A DNA stretch of 64,000 nt from JAHEGP01 sp963792875 (GCA_963792875.1 CAWBXV010000005.1:1-64000), one strand, 5' to 3'; numbered from the stretch's first letter, positions 9,303-19,940 are shown. Numbers and translations are program-made. Notes: generated from the letters alone by a model not told the origin.

Positions 9303-10951
9303 GTGGATTTGCTCATTGGCTTCGCCTCCGCGCTTTTGATCAGCATCGCGGTCATGCCCGTGCTGATGCACTATGCGGGGCAGCTCCAGCTGGTCGATTC
9401 ACCGGCAGAGGAGCGGCGCGTTCACGCAGGTCGCCATCCCCCGGGTGGGGGGGCTTGGCATCGCGCTGTCGGCGGCCATCAGCGTCGCCTACTGGTCCGA
9501 GCCGGACCGGCAGGCACAGGCGCTCTTTCTGGCCGGTGCTGCTCATCGTGTACTTCGGCTACCTCGATGACCGCTTTGGGCTGCACGCCCGCTGGAAGCT
9601 GCTCGGTCAGGCCTTGGCCGTGGGCGTGGCGATGGCCGGCGGCGTGCTGATCACCCGCGTGCCGCTGCTGGGTCTGGACCCTGCCGCCTGGTGGCTCGCC
9701 TACCCGCTGACGGCGCTCTTCCTGTTCGGCGCTATCAACGCCGTCAATCTGTCCGACGGGCTGGACGGCCTGGCGGCGGGCACCATGCTGCTCAGCCTGG
9801 CTTTCATCACCGTCGGCGCCCTGCAGGCCGACCTGCATTGGGTTGCGCTGGTGGCGCTGGGGGTGATGGGCGGTCTGCTGGGCTTTCTGCGCTTCAACAC
9901 GCACCCCGCGCGGGTCTTCATGGGCGATGCGGGCAGCCAGTTTCTGGGCTTCGTGGTGGCCAGCCTGGCCATTCTGGTCACCCAGAGTGAGACCTGCGCC
10001 ATGAGCCCGGTGCTGCCCCTGCTGATATTGGGGCTGCCGGTGCTGGATACCCTGCTGGTGATCTGCATCCGGGTGGCGCGGGGGCGGCCGGTGTTCCAGG
10101 CCGACAACAGCCACACGCACCACCAGCTGCTGCGCATGGGCTTGCGCCACTACGAAGTGGTGGCGGTGCTGTACTGCATCCAGGCCATTTTCATCGCGCT
10201 GGCGTGGCAGCTGCGCTACGCTGCCGACGGCCTCATACTGTTGGTCTATGGGCTGGTCTGCGTCGCGTTTGTGGCGCTCATCGGCGCGGCCCGCTCCAGC
10301 GGTTGGAAGCTGCGTGCGGACGAGCCGGCGCAGGGTTATCGCGACCGCCGCAACCACTGGTTGCGCAGGCTGTGGTGGGTGCATGCGCACGCGCCGGTGG
10401 TGGTGGCCATGCTGCTGGCCATTGTCTTGTGTCTGGTGGTCCTGCTGGCTGGCGGCATCAGCCCCGAAATCGCCCGCCTGGCGCTGGCGTGCGGTCTGGT
10501 GGCAGCGCCGGTAGTCTATTTCAGTGGCGGCCGGTACGATTGGCTTACCCGGGCCGTCAGTTACCCGGCCTGCGTTTTTTGCGTCTATCTTGTACAGCAG
10601 GGTGCCAATGCCGAGGTGTTGCCGCGGGCGTCGCTCGACATCATGCTGGGCACGCTGGCGCTGTTTCTGGTGCTGGCCATTCGCGTGACGCGCAGGGTGG
10701 ATTTCCGGCTGGACACGCAGGACCTGCTGATGCTGCTGTTGTTGCTGGGCCTGCCGTTGCTGCCGTTCGACAGTATCGATCGCCTGGACCTGGGCCGTTT
10801 TGCCATCCGCCTGGTGGTGTTGTTGTACGCGTGTGAATATGTCATCTCCACCAAGCGCGGCGGGCAGGGGGTGTTAAGATGGGCGTCCGTGGCGAGCCTG
10901 CTGCTGCTCGGCGCGCACAGTTTCTGGCTGGGGCTGGGCCCCGTGCCATAG
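9303..10951 (+). pseudogene. WecA/TagO-like polyprenyl-phosphate sugar-phosphate transferase with C-terminal membrane extension; N-terminus frameshifted
   Basis: This multi-pass protein transfers a sugar-1-phosphate from a UDP-sugar to undecaprenyl phosphate, the first step of exopolysaccharide assembly. The N-terminus (LIGFASALLISIAVMPVLM..YAGQLQLVDSPAEERR) is in one frame to about 9415. A second frame carries IPRVGGLGIALS to about 9540. From there a long intact frame to TAG 10949-10951 has the FGYLDDRF aspartates, NLSDGLDGLAAG, FMGDAGS and HTHHQLLRMG metal and nucleotide motifs. After about 10340 another 200 residues with roughly six hydrophobic segments follow; ordinary WecA lacks these. 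The start is unsure (GTG 9270 or GTG 9303/9312). It belongs with the exosortase upstream and the TPR gene downstream. Confidence 0.8.
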
Positions 10952-10986
10952 TGATGGAAGCGATAAACCAAAGAGGGAGGTGCCTT

Positions 10987-13501
10987 GTGTTCCTGAAAGC
11001 TGCATTGCGATGTCTGGTGATTGTAGGGTTGGCGGGCCTGCTGGCCTGCGGCGGCGGCGCAGAGCGCCAGGCCAAGTATTTTGAGCGTGCCCAGCAGTTT
11101 TAGATGAGGGCAATTTCGACAAGGCGCGCATCGAGGTCAAGAACGTGCTGCAGATCAACCCCAAGCACGCCCAGGGGCGCTATCTGCTGGCGCTGCTGGA
11201 AGAGCGCGAGCAGAACTGGAAGGGCATGTACGGCAACCTCAATGCGGCGGTCGAGGAAGACCCGCAAGCTGGTGCCGGCGCGGCTCAAGCTGGGCCAGCT
11301 GCAGCTGCTCAACAGCATGTTCGACCAGGCCATGGAGCAGGCCGATGCCGTGCTGGCGCTGGAGCCCGACAACGTCGATGCGCGCGTCTTGAGGGCGAGC
11401 GTCTGGTTGCGGCAGGGCGATACTGAAAAGGCCGTGCAGGAGGCCGAGCTGGTGCTTGGCGTCGACGCCGGCCACGTCGGCGCCATCGCCGTGATGACCG
11501 GCGTCTACCAGGAGAGCGCGCCGGACAAGGCGCTGGCCTATATCGAGCAGGGCATCCAGCAGCACCCGGATGAACGTCAACCTCAAGCTGCTGCAGATTC
11601 ACATACTGCAGGCGCAGGGCAGGAACGACCAGGTGGTGGCCGTCTACCGCGAGCTGATCGAGCAGAACCCCGATAACGTCGCCCTCCGCTATCGCCTGGT
11701 GGAGTTTCACCGGCAGCAGGGCCAGCTCGACCAGGCCGAGGCGGTCGCGCGCGAGCTGGTGGCCACCAAGCCCGATGATGTGCAGGCCAAGCTGTTTCTG
11801 GTGCAGTTCCTGGCCAACAGCAAGGGCGCCAAGGCGGCGCAGCAGGAGCTGGAAGGCCTACATCGCGGCGCAGCCCGCACGACGTGCCGCTGCGCTTTGC
11901 CCTGGCGCAACTGCTGCTGGCGCAGAAAGAGCTGCAACCCGCCCAGGCAGGCCTACCGCGACGATTATCGCTCTGGATGATAGAGGCGCCGATGCCGTCA
12001 AGGCGCGCAACGGGCTGATCGCCATCGCGCTGGCGCAGAACGAACGCGAGCACGGCGGAGCCGCTGCTGGCCGAGGTGTTCGAGCTGGACGCGAGAATGG
12101 TGCGGCACTGATTACCCGCGCCAAACTGCATCTGATGGACGAGCAGGTGGACGAGGCCATCGCGGATTTGCGCACGTCCTGCGCAACGACCCGCAGTCGA
12201 TCGAGGCGCTGCTGCTGACGGGCCGCGCCTAGCGAGATGAAGCGATCGCCGGGACCTGGCGCTGGACAACTATCGTCAGGTGCTGGCCATCAGCCCAGAA
12301 AATCGCGATGCGCTCTTTACGGCGCGGCCAGCTGCTGCTGGCCCAGGGCGAGGCCGAGGATGCCGAGGACAGATTCCGCGCGCTGCTGAAGGTGGCGCCG
12401 GGCAATACCGAGGCGACCCGCCTGCTGGTGACCAGCCTGGTGCAGTCAGCAGAAGTGGGATCAGGCCCTGGAGGAAAGCAAGCCGCTGCTGGAGAAGGAG
12501 CCCGACAGCGCGCTCGGCGTACTACCTGGAGGGCCGCGCGCTATACGGCAGGGCGAGTATGCCAGGCCGCCGGCCGCCTGGAGAAGGCGCTGGCAAGGCC
12601 AACCCGCATGCGGTCGAGTCGCTGCAGTATCTGCTCAATTCCTATGCCCGGCTGGACGAAGCTGGATCGGGCATGGCCTACCTCAGGCAAGCACATCAAG
12701 GCAGTACCCCGACCACGCCCACGCGCATCGCGCGCTGGGGGATTACTATCGCCAGACCGGCGAGCCGGAAAAGGCCATCGCGGCCTATCAGCGAGTGCGA
12801 AGAGCTATCGCCGAGCAACGCGCGAGATCTACAGCCGCCTGACCGCCGTGTATCTGCTGGCGGGTCGCTCGACAAGTCCGATCGCCACGCTGGAGCAGGG
12901 CGATGGCCGCAGCTGCCGGATCAGCTGGGCGCTGCAGGTGCTGCTGGCGGCATGTACGAGCCGCACGGGCGATTACGACAAGGCGCGGACAGGTCTACGA
13001 GGGCGGTGCTGGCAAAACAAGCCGGACCTCAAGCTGGCGGCCAACAATCTGGCCACGCTGCTGGTTGACCGCTTCCCGGCGACGACAACCTGAAGGCAAG
13101 GCGGAGCGCCTGGCCGAACACTGCGGGATTCGCAGGAGCCGGCCTTTATCGACACGGTCGGTTGGGTGACCTACAACCGCGGCAACTACGTGCGGGCGGT
13201 GACGCTGATGGAGACCGCGCAATCGCTGGGCGGCAAGGGCGCGGACTACGCGTACCACCTGGGTATGGCGTACTTCAAGATCAATCAGCCCGACAAGGCC
13301 CGCGAGCAGCTGGAACTGGCCCTGGCCGACGACGCCGTCGACTTTGTCGGCAAGGACGAGGCCCGGCAGACCCTGGAGGCGCTGAAGGCGAGGGTGCGGC
13401 AGGGCGCTGACGCTGCCGTGGGGCCGGGCGTACTGAGGGCGCGCCCCGCGCGATGGGACGACGCCGGCTGCGTGGCGGCTGCCGGTGGTGGGGCTGGATA
13501 A
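10987..13501 (+). pseudogene. PrsT-like PEP-CTERM-system TPR lipoprotein, broken by many indels
   Basis: A GTG start at 10987 follows a strong GAGGGAGG site. The first residues form a lipoprotein signal, with GLAGLLAC and a Gly-rich tether after the Cys. The next 2.4 kb, read across frames, are tetratricopeptide repeats, for example ARIEVKNVLQINPKHAQGRYLLALLE (11125-11205), DQVVAVYRELIEQNPDNVALRYRL (11625-11700) and NYVRAVTLMETAQSLGGKGADYAYHLG (13180-13260). Total length (about 830 residues) and position after exosortase and WecA-like genes fit the PrsT family linked to exosortase exopolysaccharide loci. The frame changes about a dozen times, which would destroy the protein if real. Confidence 0.75.
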
Positions 13502-13551
13502 GTCCTTGGCCCCGTGCTGCCGCCCTTCAGGCTTGACGCGGTCTGACGCTG

Positions 13552-14367
13552 TTACCGGCGCACGGCGCGCTCGGTGTTGGACAGCGCGCCGTAGCGGCCG
13601 GCCCAGTCGAAGCAGCTGACGGCGACGTAGTAGGTGTCGGCTGGCAGCCCCTCCAGCTCGTAGGGCAGGTCGCCGGGGCTCACGACGATGGCGTGGGGTG
13701 AGCCCGCCGTGACCATGTCCGCCAGGGCGTGACCGTCGATAAAAGCTCTCAACTGCCCGCCCTGCCTTTGAAAAACCTCCAGCGAGGGCAGTCTGCCGTC
13801 CAGCCAGCCGCGGCCGGCGTCGCCGTCGCGCAACCCGAAGAAGACCACCACGTAGCCCTGGATTTCGTCCGCTGCCAGCGGCGAGCCGTCGGCGCGCGTG
13901 GTGGGCCGGCTCCAGGTGAGCCGCAGGGAGTGGCTGCCGGTCGCAGCGCCCTCATCCGGCCGCCCTGCGTCGGGCGACCCGCCCGGGTCCGTCGTCGTGC
14001 CGCCGTCGGGCGGTGCGAGGGCCGATCCGCCGCCGTTTGGGGCGCCGTCGTCAACTCCGCTGCCGCCGTCAACCCCGCCAGTGCCGCCAGTGCCGCTGGT
14101 GACGCTGGTGCCGCTGGTGCCGCTGGTGCCGCTGGTGCCGCTGGTGCCGCTAGACGCAGCGCCGCCGTCGGACCCGCCACCGCCGCCACCTCCGCAGGCC
14201 ATCAAGGCCGCCAGCAGGGCGGCCAGCCCAGCGGCTTGCAGCGCGGCTTTCAGCGCGGCTTTCAGCACGGCCTTCGGCGATGGCTTCAGCGGGGCTTTCA
14301 GCGCGGCTTTCAGCGAGGCCTTCGGCGAGTCGACCCGATAATCTGAGCGCTGCCCGGGCTCATCCAC
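13552..14367 (-). CDS. Lipoprotein with fibronectin-III-like domain and repetitive, basic leader
   Basis: This 271-residue protein has an unusual N-terminus. Before the lipobox LAALMAC (Cys at about residue 58) come seven or so KAALKA-type repeats, encoded by 12-bp DNA repeats at 14238-14330. After the Cys come seven glycines, a SGT repeat (9-bp DNA repeats at about 14092-14150) and a Pro/Gly/Asp linker. Residues 145-271 look like one fibronectin type III domain, with LRLTWSRPTTRADGSPL at its start and DTYYVAVSCFDWAGRYGALSN at its end. It is probably an outer-membrane surface lipoprotein. A shorter signal peptide from an alternative start inside the repeats is possible. It converges with the PrsT-like gene. 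Confidence 0.7.
   Translation of the reverse strand: MDEPGQRSDYRVDSPKASLKAALKAPLKPSPKAVLKAALKAALQAAGLAALLAALMACGGGGGGGSDGGAASSGTSGTSGTSGTSGTSVTSGTGGTGGVDGGSGVDDGAPNGGGSALAPPDGGTTTDPGGSPDAGRPDEGAATGSHSLRLTWSRPTTRADGSPLAADEIQGYVVVFFGLRDGDAGRGWLDGRLPSLEVFQRQGGQLRAFIDGHALADMVTAGSPHAIVVSPGDLPYELEGLPADTYYVAVSCFDWAGRYGALSNTERAVRR
14092..14330. repeat. Two tandem-repeat tracts inside the lipoprotein gene
   Basis: About six copies of the 9-mer GCCGCTGGT (14092-14150) encode the Ser-Gly-Thr tether. About eight degenerate copies of the 12-mer GGCTTTCAGCGC (14238-14330) encode the Lys-Ala leader repeats. Such tracts are prone to slippage and length change. Confidence 0.75.
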
Positions 14368-14666
14368 ATCTCACCTCATCCCGGCTCGGCCAGGGATGCC
14401 CGGCAAGCCTGTGTGCTGTGGTTCAGCTTTCCAGCCTAACTGGGGCTGCCGCGAATGCGTAGGAAGGATCGGCTCTAAAAACCGCGGGCTTTATAAGCTC
14501 TGGGGCCAGATCCGCTGCGGGGCCCGGTCGGCATGGTCCGCCGGGTGCTGCCGCTGGTCCGCTGCGGCCGGCGCGATTTCTGCTAGTTTTTTACTGTGGC
14601 GCGGCGGCCGGCCGCCGCCCGATCAGAACTGCAGGGAGACGCCGCTGTGCGCAGGGAGACCAACTG
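14368..14666. other. Intergenic stretch between divergent genes
   Basis: These 299 bases separate the leftward lipoprotein and the rightward membrane protein. They contain no convincing gene, RNA or clear sigma-70 promoter. The ribosome site GGGAGA for the rightward gene lies at its end (about 14653-14658). Confidence 0.4.
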
Positions 14667-16502
14667 ATGGCGATGCCACCCCCGATGACGCGCCCGCCCG
14701 CACCGCACCACGCGGTGGGCATCCTGTTCGTGCGGGGCATCGGCAGCGGCGGCAAGCGGGGGGATGCGCTGCTGGCCTGCGGCGAGCCCCTGGCGCTGTG
14801 GCTGGGCCGCTGGCTGGGGCGCGGGTGTGCCGCGGGCGAGGCGCCGCCGCTGCGCATCGACTGCGCCCGCCTGCAGGGCCTGGAGCCGGCCCACGCGGCC
14901 CTGGCGTTCCAGGCCGGGCCGCCGGGCCAGCCGCCCGCGCGCTGGCTGCTGGGCGAGTGCCACTGGGCGGCCGAGGTGCGCCGGCCCGGCTTTGCAGAGC
15001 TGCTCACCTGGGCCGGGCGGGTGGCGCCGGCCACGCTGTGCTATCACGCCATCGACCGCGGCCGGCAGGCCTGGCAGCGCCCCGCCGGCTGGCCGCGGCT
15101 GGCGGCGCTGCTGCGGGTGGTGCTGGGCTTTGCGCTGGTGCTGCTGCTGTTGCCTGGCCTGGTGGGTCTGCTGGCACTGTGCCTGCTGATGGCCCTGATG
15201 CCGCTGCCCCTGCTGCGCCGCGGCGCCGAGGCCATCCGCGATGCGCTGTCCGCTCTGCTGGGCGATGCCCATGTGCTCACCTCCAGCGCCTTTCAGCGCG
15301 CCGCCATCCTGGGCCGCCTGCGGCGCGACCTGGCCTGGATGCGCGCGCGCTGCCGTCGGGTGTGCATCGTCGGCCACGCCCAGGGCGCCGCCATCGCCCA
15401 CGCGCTGCGGCGCGAGCAGGCGCAGGCGCTTGCCGGTGTGCCCATCCTGGCCGTGGGCTCCGGCGAGGGCAAGCTCGCCTTTATCGAGCGGGTGGTGGCC
15501 CGGCGGGGGGTGTTCGAGCTGGCCTGGCTGCTGCTGCCGGTGCTGCTGGCGGCCAGCGCCGCCACCTACTGGCTGATCGGCACGGCCCTGGCGGGCGTGC
15601 CCCCGCCGGCCGCTGACGGCCCGGCGGCGCTGGTCCCGCTGCTGTCCGCCTGCGGCCTGGCGCTGGGCGCGGCGGTGCTGGGCAATGGCCTGGTGCTGGC
15701 CGCGCTGGCCGCCGCCTTCGGCGCGCTGGGGCTGCTGGCCGATGACACCACCGCCGCGCGCGGCGGCGACGTCGACTTTGCCGCCGCCTGCGATCCGGTG
15801 CCCTCCGGGCCTGCGCGCCGGCGCGTGGTGGTGGTGCGCAATCGGGATTCGGCGCTGCGGGACAACCGCAGCTACTTCGCCAACCCGGACGAGCTGCTCA
15901 GCGCGCTGGTCGGCGAGATCGCCGCAGCCCTGGGCGCCGCCCTGCCGGATGCGGCGGCGCTGCGCCCCGGGGGGCCGAGCCTGGCGCGGGTCAGCGCCCG
16001 CCGTGCCCGCCGGGTGGCGGCGCTGCGCGCGGCGCGCACGCTGGCGGCCGGCGTCGCCGCGCTGGTGATCTGCGCGCACTGGCTGCAGCTGTTCCGCGCC
16101 CCGCAGGCCGACCCCGGCGCCATCGACCTGCTGCTGCGGCTGCTGGGCGGCGTCAGCCAGATCGACTGGCGCGCGCTGGCCGCGGACTACCCGGTGGCCG
16201 TCACCGCGGCCAGCTCGCTGCTGGTGCTGGCGGCGGTGGGGGCCGGCTATGCGGTGCTGGCGTGGCTGTGGCAGGTCTGGGAGCAGGACGACCTGGACGC
16301 CTGGTTTGCGCGGCGCGCATTCCGGCCCGCGACGCCCGGCAGCGCGGCCTTCCTGCTGGCGCTGCAGCTGGCGGTGGGGCTGCTGGCGCTGTATGAGCTG
16401 TCGCTGCTGACGCCGGCCAGCGCCGCCGGGCTGCTGGGCGTGGTGGCGCTGGCGGCGCTGCGGTGGGTCCGGCCCGCCGCGGGGGCCGCGCCGGCGCGCT
16501 AG
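14667..16502 (+). CDS. Large membrane protein resembling a catalytically altered alpha/beta hydrolase
   Basis: The ATG at 14667 follows GGGAGA. The 611-residue protein begins with GILFVRGIGSGGKRGDAL, which looks like the FVHGIG oxyanion loop of esterases with Arg in place of His. A strand-loop VCIVGHAQGAAIAHAL at about residues 230-245 matches the nucleophile elbow GHSxG but has Ala where the catalytic Ser should be. Around and after these lie several hydrophobic segments (about residues 150-185, 285-315, 325-365, 455-475, 510-535 and 555-590), so it is an inner-membrane protein. I know of no characterised homologue. It may be a pseudo-enzyme or a scaffold; this is inference. Confidence 0.6.
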   Translation: MAMPPPMTRPPAPHHAVGILFVRGIGSGGKRGDALLACGEPLALWLGRWLGRGCAAGEAPPLRIDCARLQGLEPAHAALAFQAGPPGQPPARWLLGECHWAAEVRRPGFAELLTWAGRVAPATLCYHAIDRGRQAWQRPAGWPRLAALLRVVLGFALVLLLLPGLVGLLALCLLMALMPLPLLRRGAEAIRDALSALLGDAHVLTSSAFQRAAILGRLRRDLAWMRARCRRVCIVGHAQGAAIAHALRREQAQALAGVPILAVGSGEGKLAFIERVVARRGVFELAWLLLPVLLAASAATYWLIGTALAGVPPPAADGPAALVPLLSACGLALGAAVLGNGLVLAALAAAFGALGLLADDTTAARGGDVDFAAACDPVPSGPARRRVVVVRNRDSALRDNRSYFANPDELLSALVGEIAAALGAALPDAAALRPGGPSLARVSARRARRVAALRAARTLAAGVAALVICAHWLQLFRAPQADPGAIDLLLRLLGGVSQIDWRALAADYPVAVTAASSLLVLAAVGAGYAVLAWLWQVWEQDDLDAWFARRAFRPATPGSAAFLLALQLAVGLLALYELSLLTPASAAGLLGVVALAALRWVRPAAGAAPAR

Positions 16503-16567
16503 GCGCGATCGCCCCCCGCTGATAGAATCCCCCGCCACCGCAGTTTGCTCGCGGCCATTGCCTCGAC

Positions 16568-16587
16568 TACTGTTAATGTGTACAGTA
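16568..16587 (+). promoter_or_regulatory. LexA (SOS) box of recA
   Basis: TACTGTTAATGTGTACAGTA is a near-perfect CTGT-N8-ACAG operator lying 104 bases before the recA start. A TTGCCT-17-TACAGT promoter (about 16558-16586) would overlap it, so LexA binding would block RNA polymerase. lexA itself is in this window with a similar box. Confidence 0.9.
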
Positions 16588-16690
16588 TGTCGCATGGCCC
16601 TGAGGCGCCGCTGGCGCGCCCGGTCTGCCCCGGTAAGCGCTATCCCGCGGGGCAGCGGCCTCCCTACACCCGGATACGGAGACTTCCACA

Positions 16691-17764
<1,074 letters not shown>

Positions 17765-17774
17765 TTCCCCGGCC

Positions 17775-18218
17775 GTGGACGACCTGGCCGCGCAGCTGCG
17801 CCGCGCCGCCATCGATCTGCTGGCCCGGCGCGAGCACAGCCGGGGCGAGCTGCGGGCCAAGCTGAGCCGGCGCTTTGCCGATCAGGAGGCGCTGGAGCAG
17901 CAGCTGCAGTGGCTGGCGCAGGAGGGCTATCAGAGCGACCGGCGCTTCTGCGAGGTGTTTGTGCGCTCGCGCAGCCAGCAGGGGCAGGGGCCCCAGCGCA
18001 TCGCCCAGGAGCTGCGCCAGCGCGGCGTCAGCGATGCCCTGGTGCGCGAGCTGCTGTGGGAGTCCGACGTCGACTGGTGCGAGCAGCTGGCGGCCCTGTA
18101 TCGGCGCCGCTTCGGCGACGCCCCGATTGCGGACCCTAAAGAGCGCGCGCGGCGCGTGCGCTTTCTGCAGTACCGCGGCTTTCCGTACGACCTGATTCGG
18201 GACGTCCTGCAATCCTGA
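17775..18218 (+). CDS. recX: RecA regulatory protein RecX
   Basis: This 147-residue all-helical protein matches RecX in length and pattern: an N-terminal LLARREHSRGELRAKL helix pair, GYQSDRRFCEVFVRSR, then QGPQRIAQELRQRGV and a C-terminal RRVRFLQYRGFPYDLI. RecX binds inside the RecA filament groove and limits filament growth. It starts with GTG ten bases after recA, so both should be induced together by the SOS response. Confidence 0.93.
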   Translation: MDDLAAQLRRAAIDLLARREHSRGELRAKLSRRFADQEALEQQLQWLAQEGYQSDRRFCEVFVRSRSQQGQGPQRIAQELRQRGVSDALVRELLWESDVDWCEQLAALYRRRFGDAPIADPKERARRVRFLQYRGFPYDLIRDVLQS

Positions 18219-18334
18219 TCCCGCCGGTGCCGGCGGCTGCCTGTCTGCTCGGGCCCGTGGCCTGGGCAGAGGTACCCCGCGGCGCGCTTTCGCCCTACAA
18301 TGGACCAAAAGCAACAATAAAAAAGGGGAGATGG

Positions 18335-18940
18335 ATGAACGTGGCCAAGCAGAAATCGTGGCGCAGGGCGGTCGCCGCCGGGCTGGGCGTGTTGTGTCTG
18401 GGCCTGGGCGCGACGGTCAGGGCCGATCAGGAGGCCCTCACCGACGACGCCCGGGCGATGGCCGACGCCTTTGGGGCCGAGCTCAAGCGGACGCTGCTGC
18501 AGGCCATCGCCGCCGGCGGTCCGGTCAACGCCATTGCGGTCTGCAAGCTGGAGGCGCCGGCCATCGCCGGGCGGCTCGCCAGCGAGGGCTGGCAGCTGCG
18601 GCGCACGGCGCTGCGGGTGCGCAATCCGCTCAATGAGCCCACGGCCCGCGAGCGGGAAGTGCTGGAGTGGATGCAGGCGCAGCTGGCGGCCGGCGCCAAC
18701 CCCGCCAACCTCAGCATCTCCCGCGTCGAGGTCGAGGCCCAGGGCACGGTGTTCCATTACCTGCAGCCCATCATGACGGGCGCGCTGTGCCTCAACTGTC
18801 ACGGCGAGGTGCTGGCGCCCGAGTTGCGGCAGGCGTTGCAGGCGAGTTATCCGCAGGATCAGGCCACGGGCTTCAAGGAGGGTGAGCTGCGCGGGGCTTT
18901 TTCGTTCTCTAAGCCCTTGACCGGCCCCGCCGCGCAGTAG
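18335..18940 (+). CDS. Periplasmic mono-haem c-type DUF3365 (Tll0287-like) protein
   Basis: The ATG at 18335 follows AAAAGGGGAG. The 201-residue product has a signal peptide (residues 1-30, cleavage after ATVRA) and a DUF3365 domain with the CKLEAP segment around residue 70, RVRNPLNEP and the haem-c attachment motif CLNCH at 152-156. The C-terminal GELRGAFSFSKP is also typical of the family. It should be a periplasmic haem protein, possibly a redox or gas sensor, but the partner is unknown. It stands alone 116 bases after recX and is probably transcribed separately. Confidence 0.85.
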   Translation: MNVAKQKSWRRAVAAGLGVLCLGLGATVRADQEALTDDARAMADAFGAELKRTLLQAIAAGGPVNAIAVCKLEAPAIAGRLASEGWQLRRTALRVRNPLNEPTAREREVLEWMQAQLAAGANPANLSISRVEVEAQGTVFHYLQPIMTGALCLNCHGEVLAPELRQALQASYPQDQATGFKEGELRGAFSFSKPLTGPAAQ

Positions 18941-19055
18941 GCGGCGCCAGGCCCGGTGGCGCCGGGCAGGCCGGCGCGGCCGGGGCGAAGACGACAGGTG
19001 TCGGGCTCGAGCGGGGCCTGGATCGATGGCCCGGCAGGGCGTCGACGGGCTTGGC

Positions 19056-19331
19056 TCAGGGCTTGAGCTTGCTGAATGATTCGCGCAGTTTGCGGTAGCC
19101 TTCTTTGATTTCCTCGCCGAGATTCCTCAGCGTGTCGCTGACCTCGACGGCCGAATCGTCGACCGCCTCCATCGCCCTGGTACCGCGCTTGCGCAGGTCT
19201 TCCCACTTTTCTTCGAGCTTCTGCATCTCGTCCTTCATGTCGGACTTGGCGAGGTGCATCTTGACGTTCAGCTCGTCGCGTTCCTGCTTGAGGGTTTCGA
19301 TGATGCCTCGCAATTCTTCTTTATAGTCCAT
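19056..19331 (-). CDS. Small coiled-coil protein (sll1863-like stress protein type)
   Basis: The ATG at 19329-19331 has GAGGAAG upstream. The 91-residue product is almost entirely charged amphipathic helix, with heptads rich in Glu and Lys from residue 4 to 90. It has no signal peptide or membrane segment and no catalytic motif. The composition resembles small stress-associated coiled-coil proteins of the sll1863 type (tentative). It lies downstream of hsp20 on the same strand, about 180 bases away, which may mean co-expression in stress. Confidence 0.65.
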   Translation of the reverse strand: MDYKEELRGIIETLKQERDELNVKMHLAKSDMKDEMQKLEEKWEDLRKRGTRAMEAVDDSAVEVSDTLRNLGEEIKEGYRKLRESFSKLKP

Positions 19332-19511
19332 TCGCAGCTTCCTCAGGTACGTGGTGGTTGGCGCATCGGTCGGTAACAGGCCCGGTGGGGCGCCCCCAGG
19401 TGGAGGCACACCGGAATGGAACGCTGAATATATCACCACGAGGGCAACGGGGCACCCCTGCGGGCACCCCGTGACGCTGACTGTAACGGATGGCCGCTAC
19501 CGACCGCTGCC

Positions 19512-19940
19512 TCAGGAGATCTCCACCTTGCGGGTGACCTGGGGCTGCGCCGATTGCTTGGGTACCACGACCGTCAGCACGCCGTCGTTGAAGCTGCCGG
19601 CGATGTCGTCCACCGTGATATTGGGGCCCACCGCGAAGCTGCGGGTGAACTTGCCGAAGCGCCGCTCGCGGCGGATGACCTTGCCCTTCTTCTCTTCGGA
19701 CTTCTCCTCGTTGCGCTCGGCCTCCAGGCTCAGCACGCCGTCCTCGAGGGTGACGTGGATGTCCTCCTTTTTCACGCCGGGCAGGTCTGCCTTGATCACG
19801 TAGCTATCGTCCTCCTCGCTGATATCGACGTGGGGGGCGAAAAAGCCCTTGTTGCCCTGGGACAGCTGGCGCGACGTCGGAAAGAAATCGTCAAAGAAGC
19901 GGCTGAGATCGGTAACGGAATCTCTGGGTATCAGGTTCAT
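19512..19940 (-). CDS. Small heat-shock protein, Hsp20/alpha-crystallin family
   Basis: This 142-residue chaperone binds unfolding proteins without ATP and keeps them refoldable. The alpha-crystallin domain runs from about residue 35 (FFAPHVDISEEDDSYVIKADLPGV) to 125. The conserved GVLTVVVPK motif is at its end and a short C-terminal tail has VTRKVEIS, an IxI-like anchor variant. The N-terminus has RFFDDFF. A sigma-32-like promoter lies 50 bases upstream. Confidence 0.95.
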   Translation of the reverse strand: MNLIPRDSVTDLSRFFDDFFPTSRQLSQGNKGFFAPHVDISEEDDSYVIKADLPGVKKEDIHVTLEDGVLSLEAERNEEKSEEKKGKVIRRERRFGKFTRSFAVGPNITVDDIAGSFNDGVLTVVVPKQSAQPQVTRKVEIS

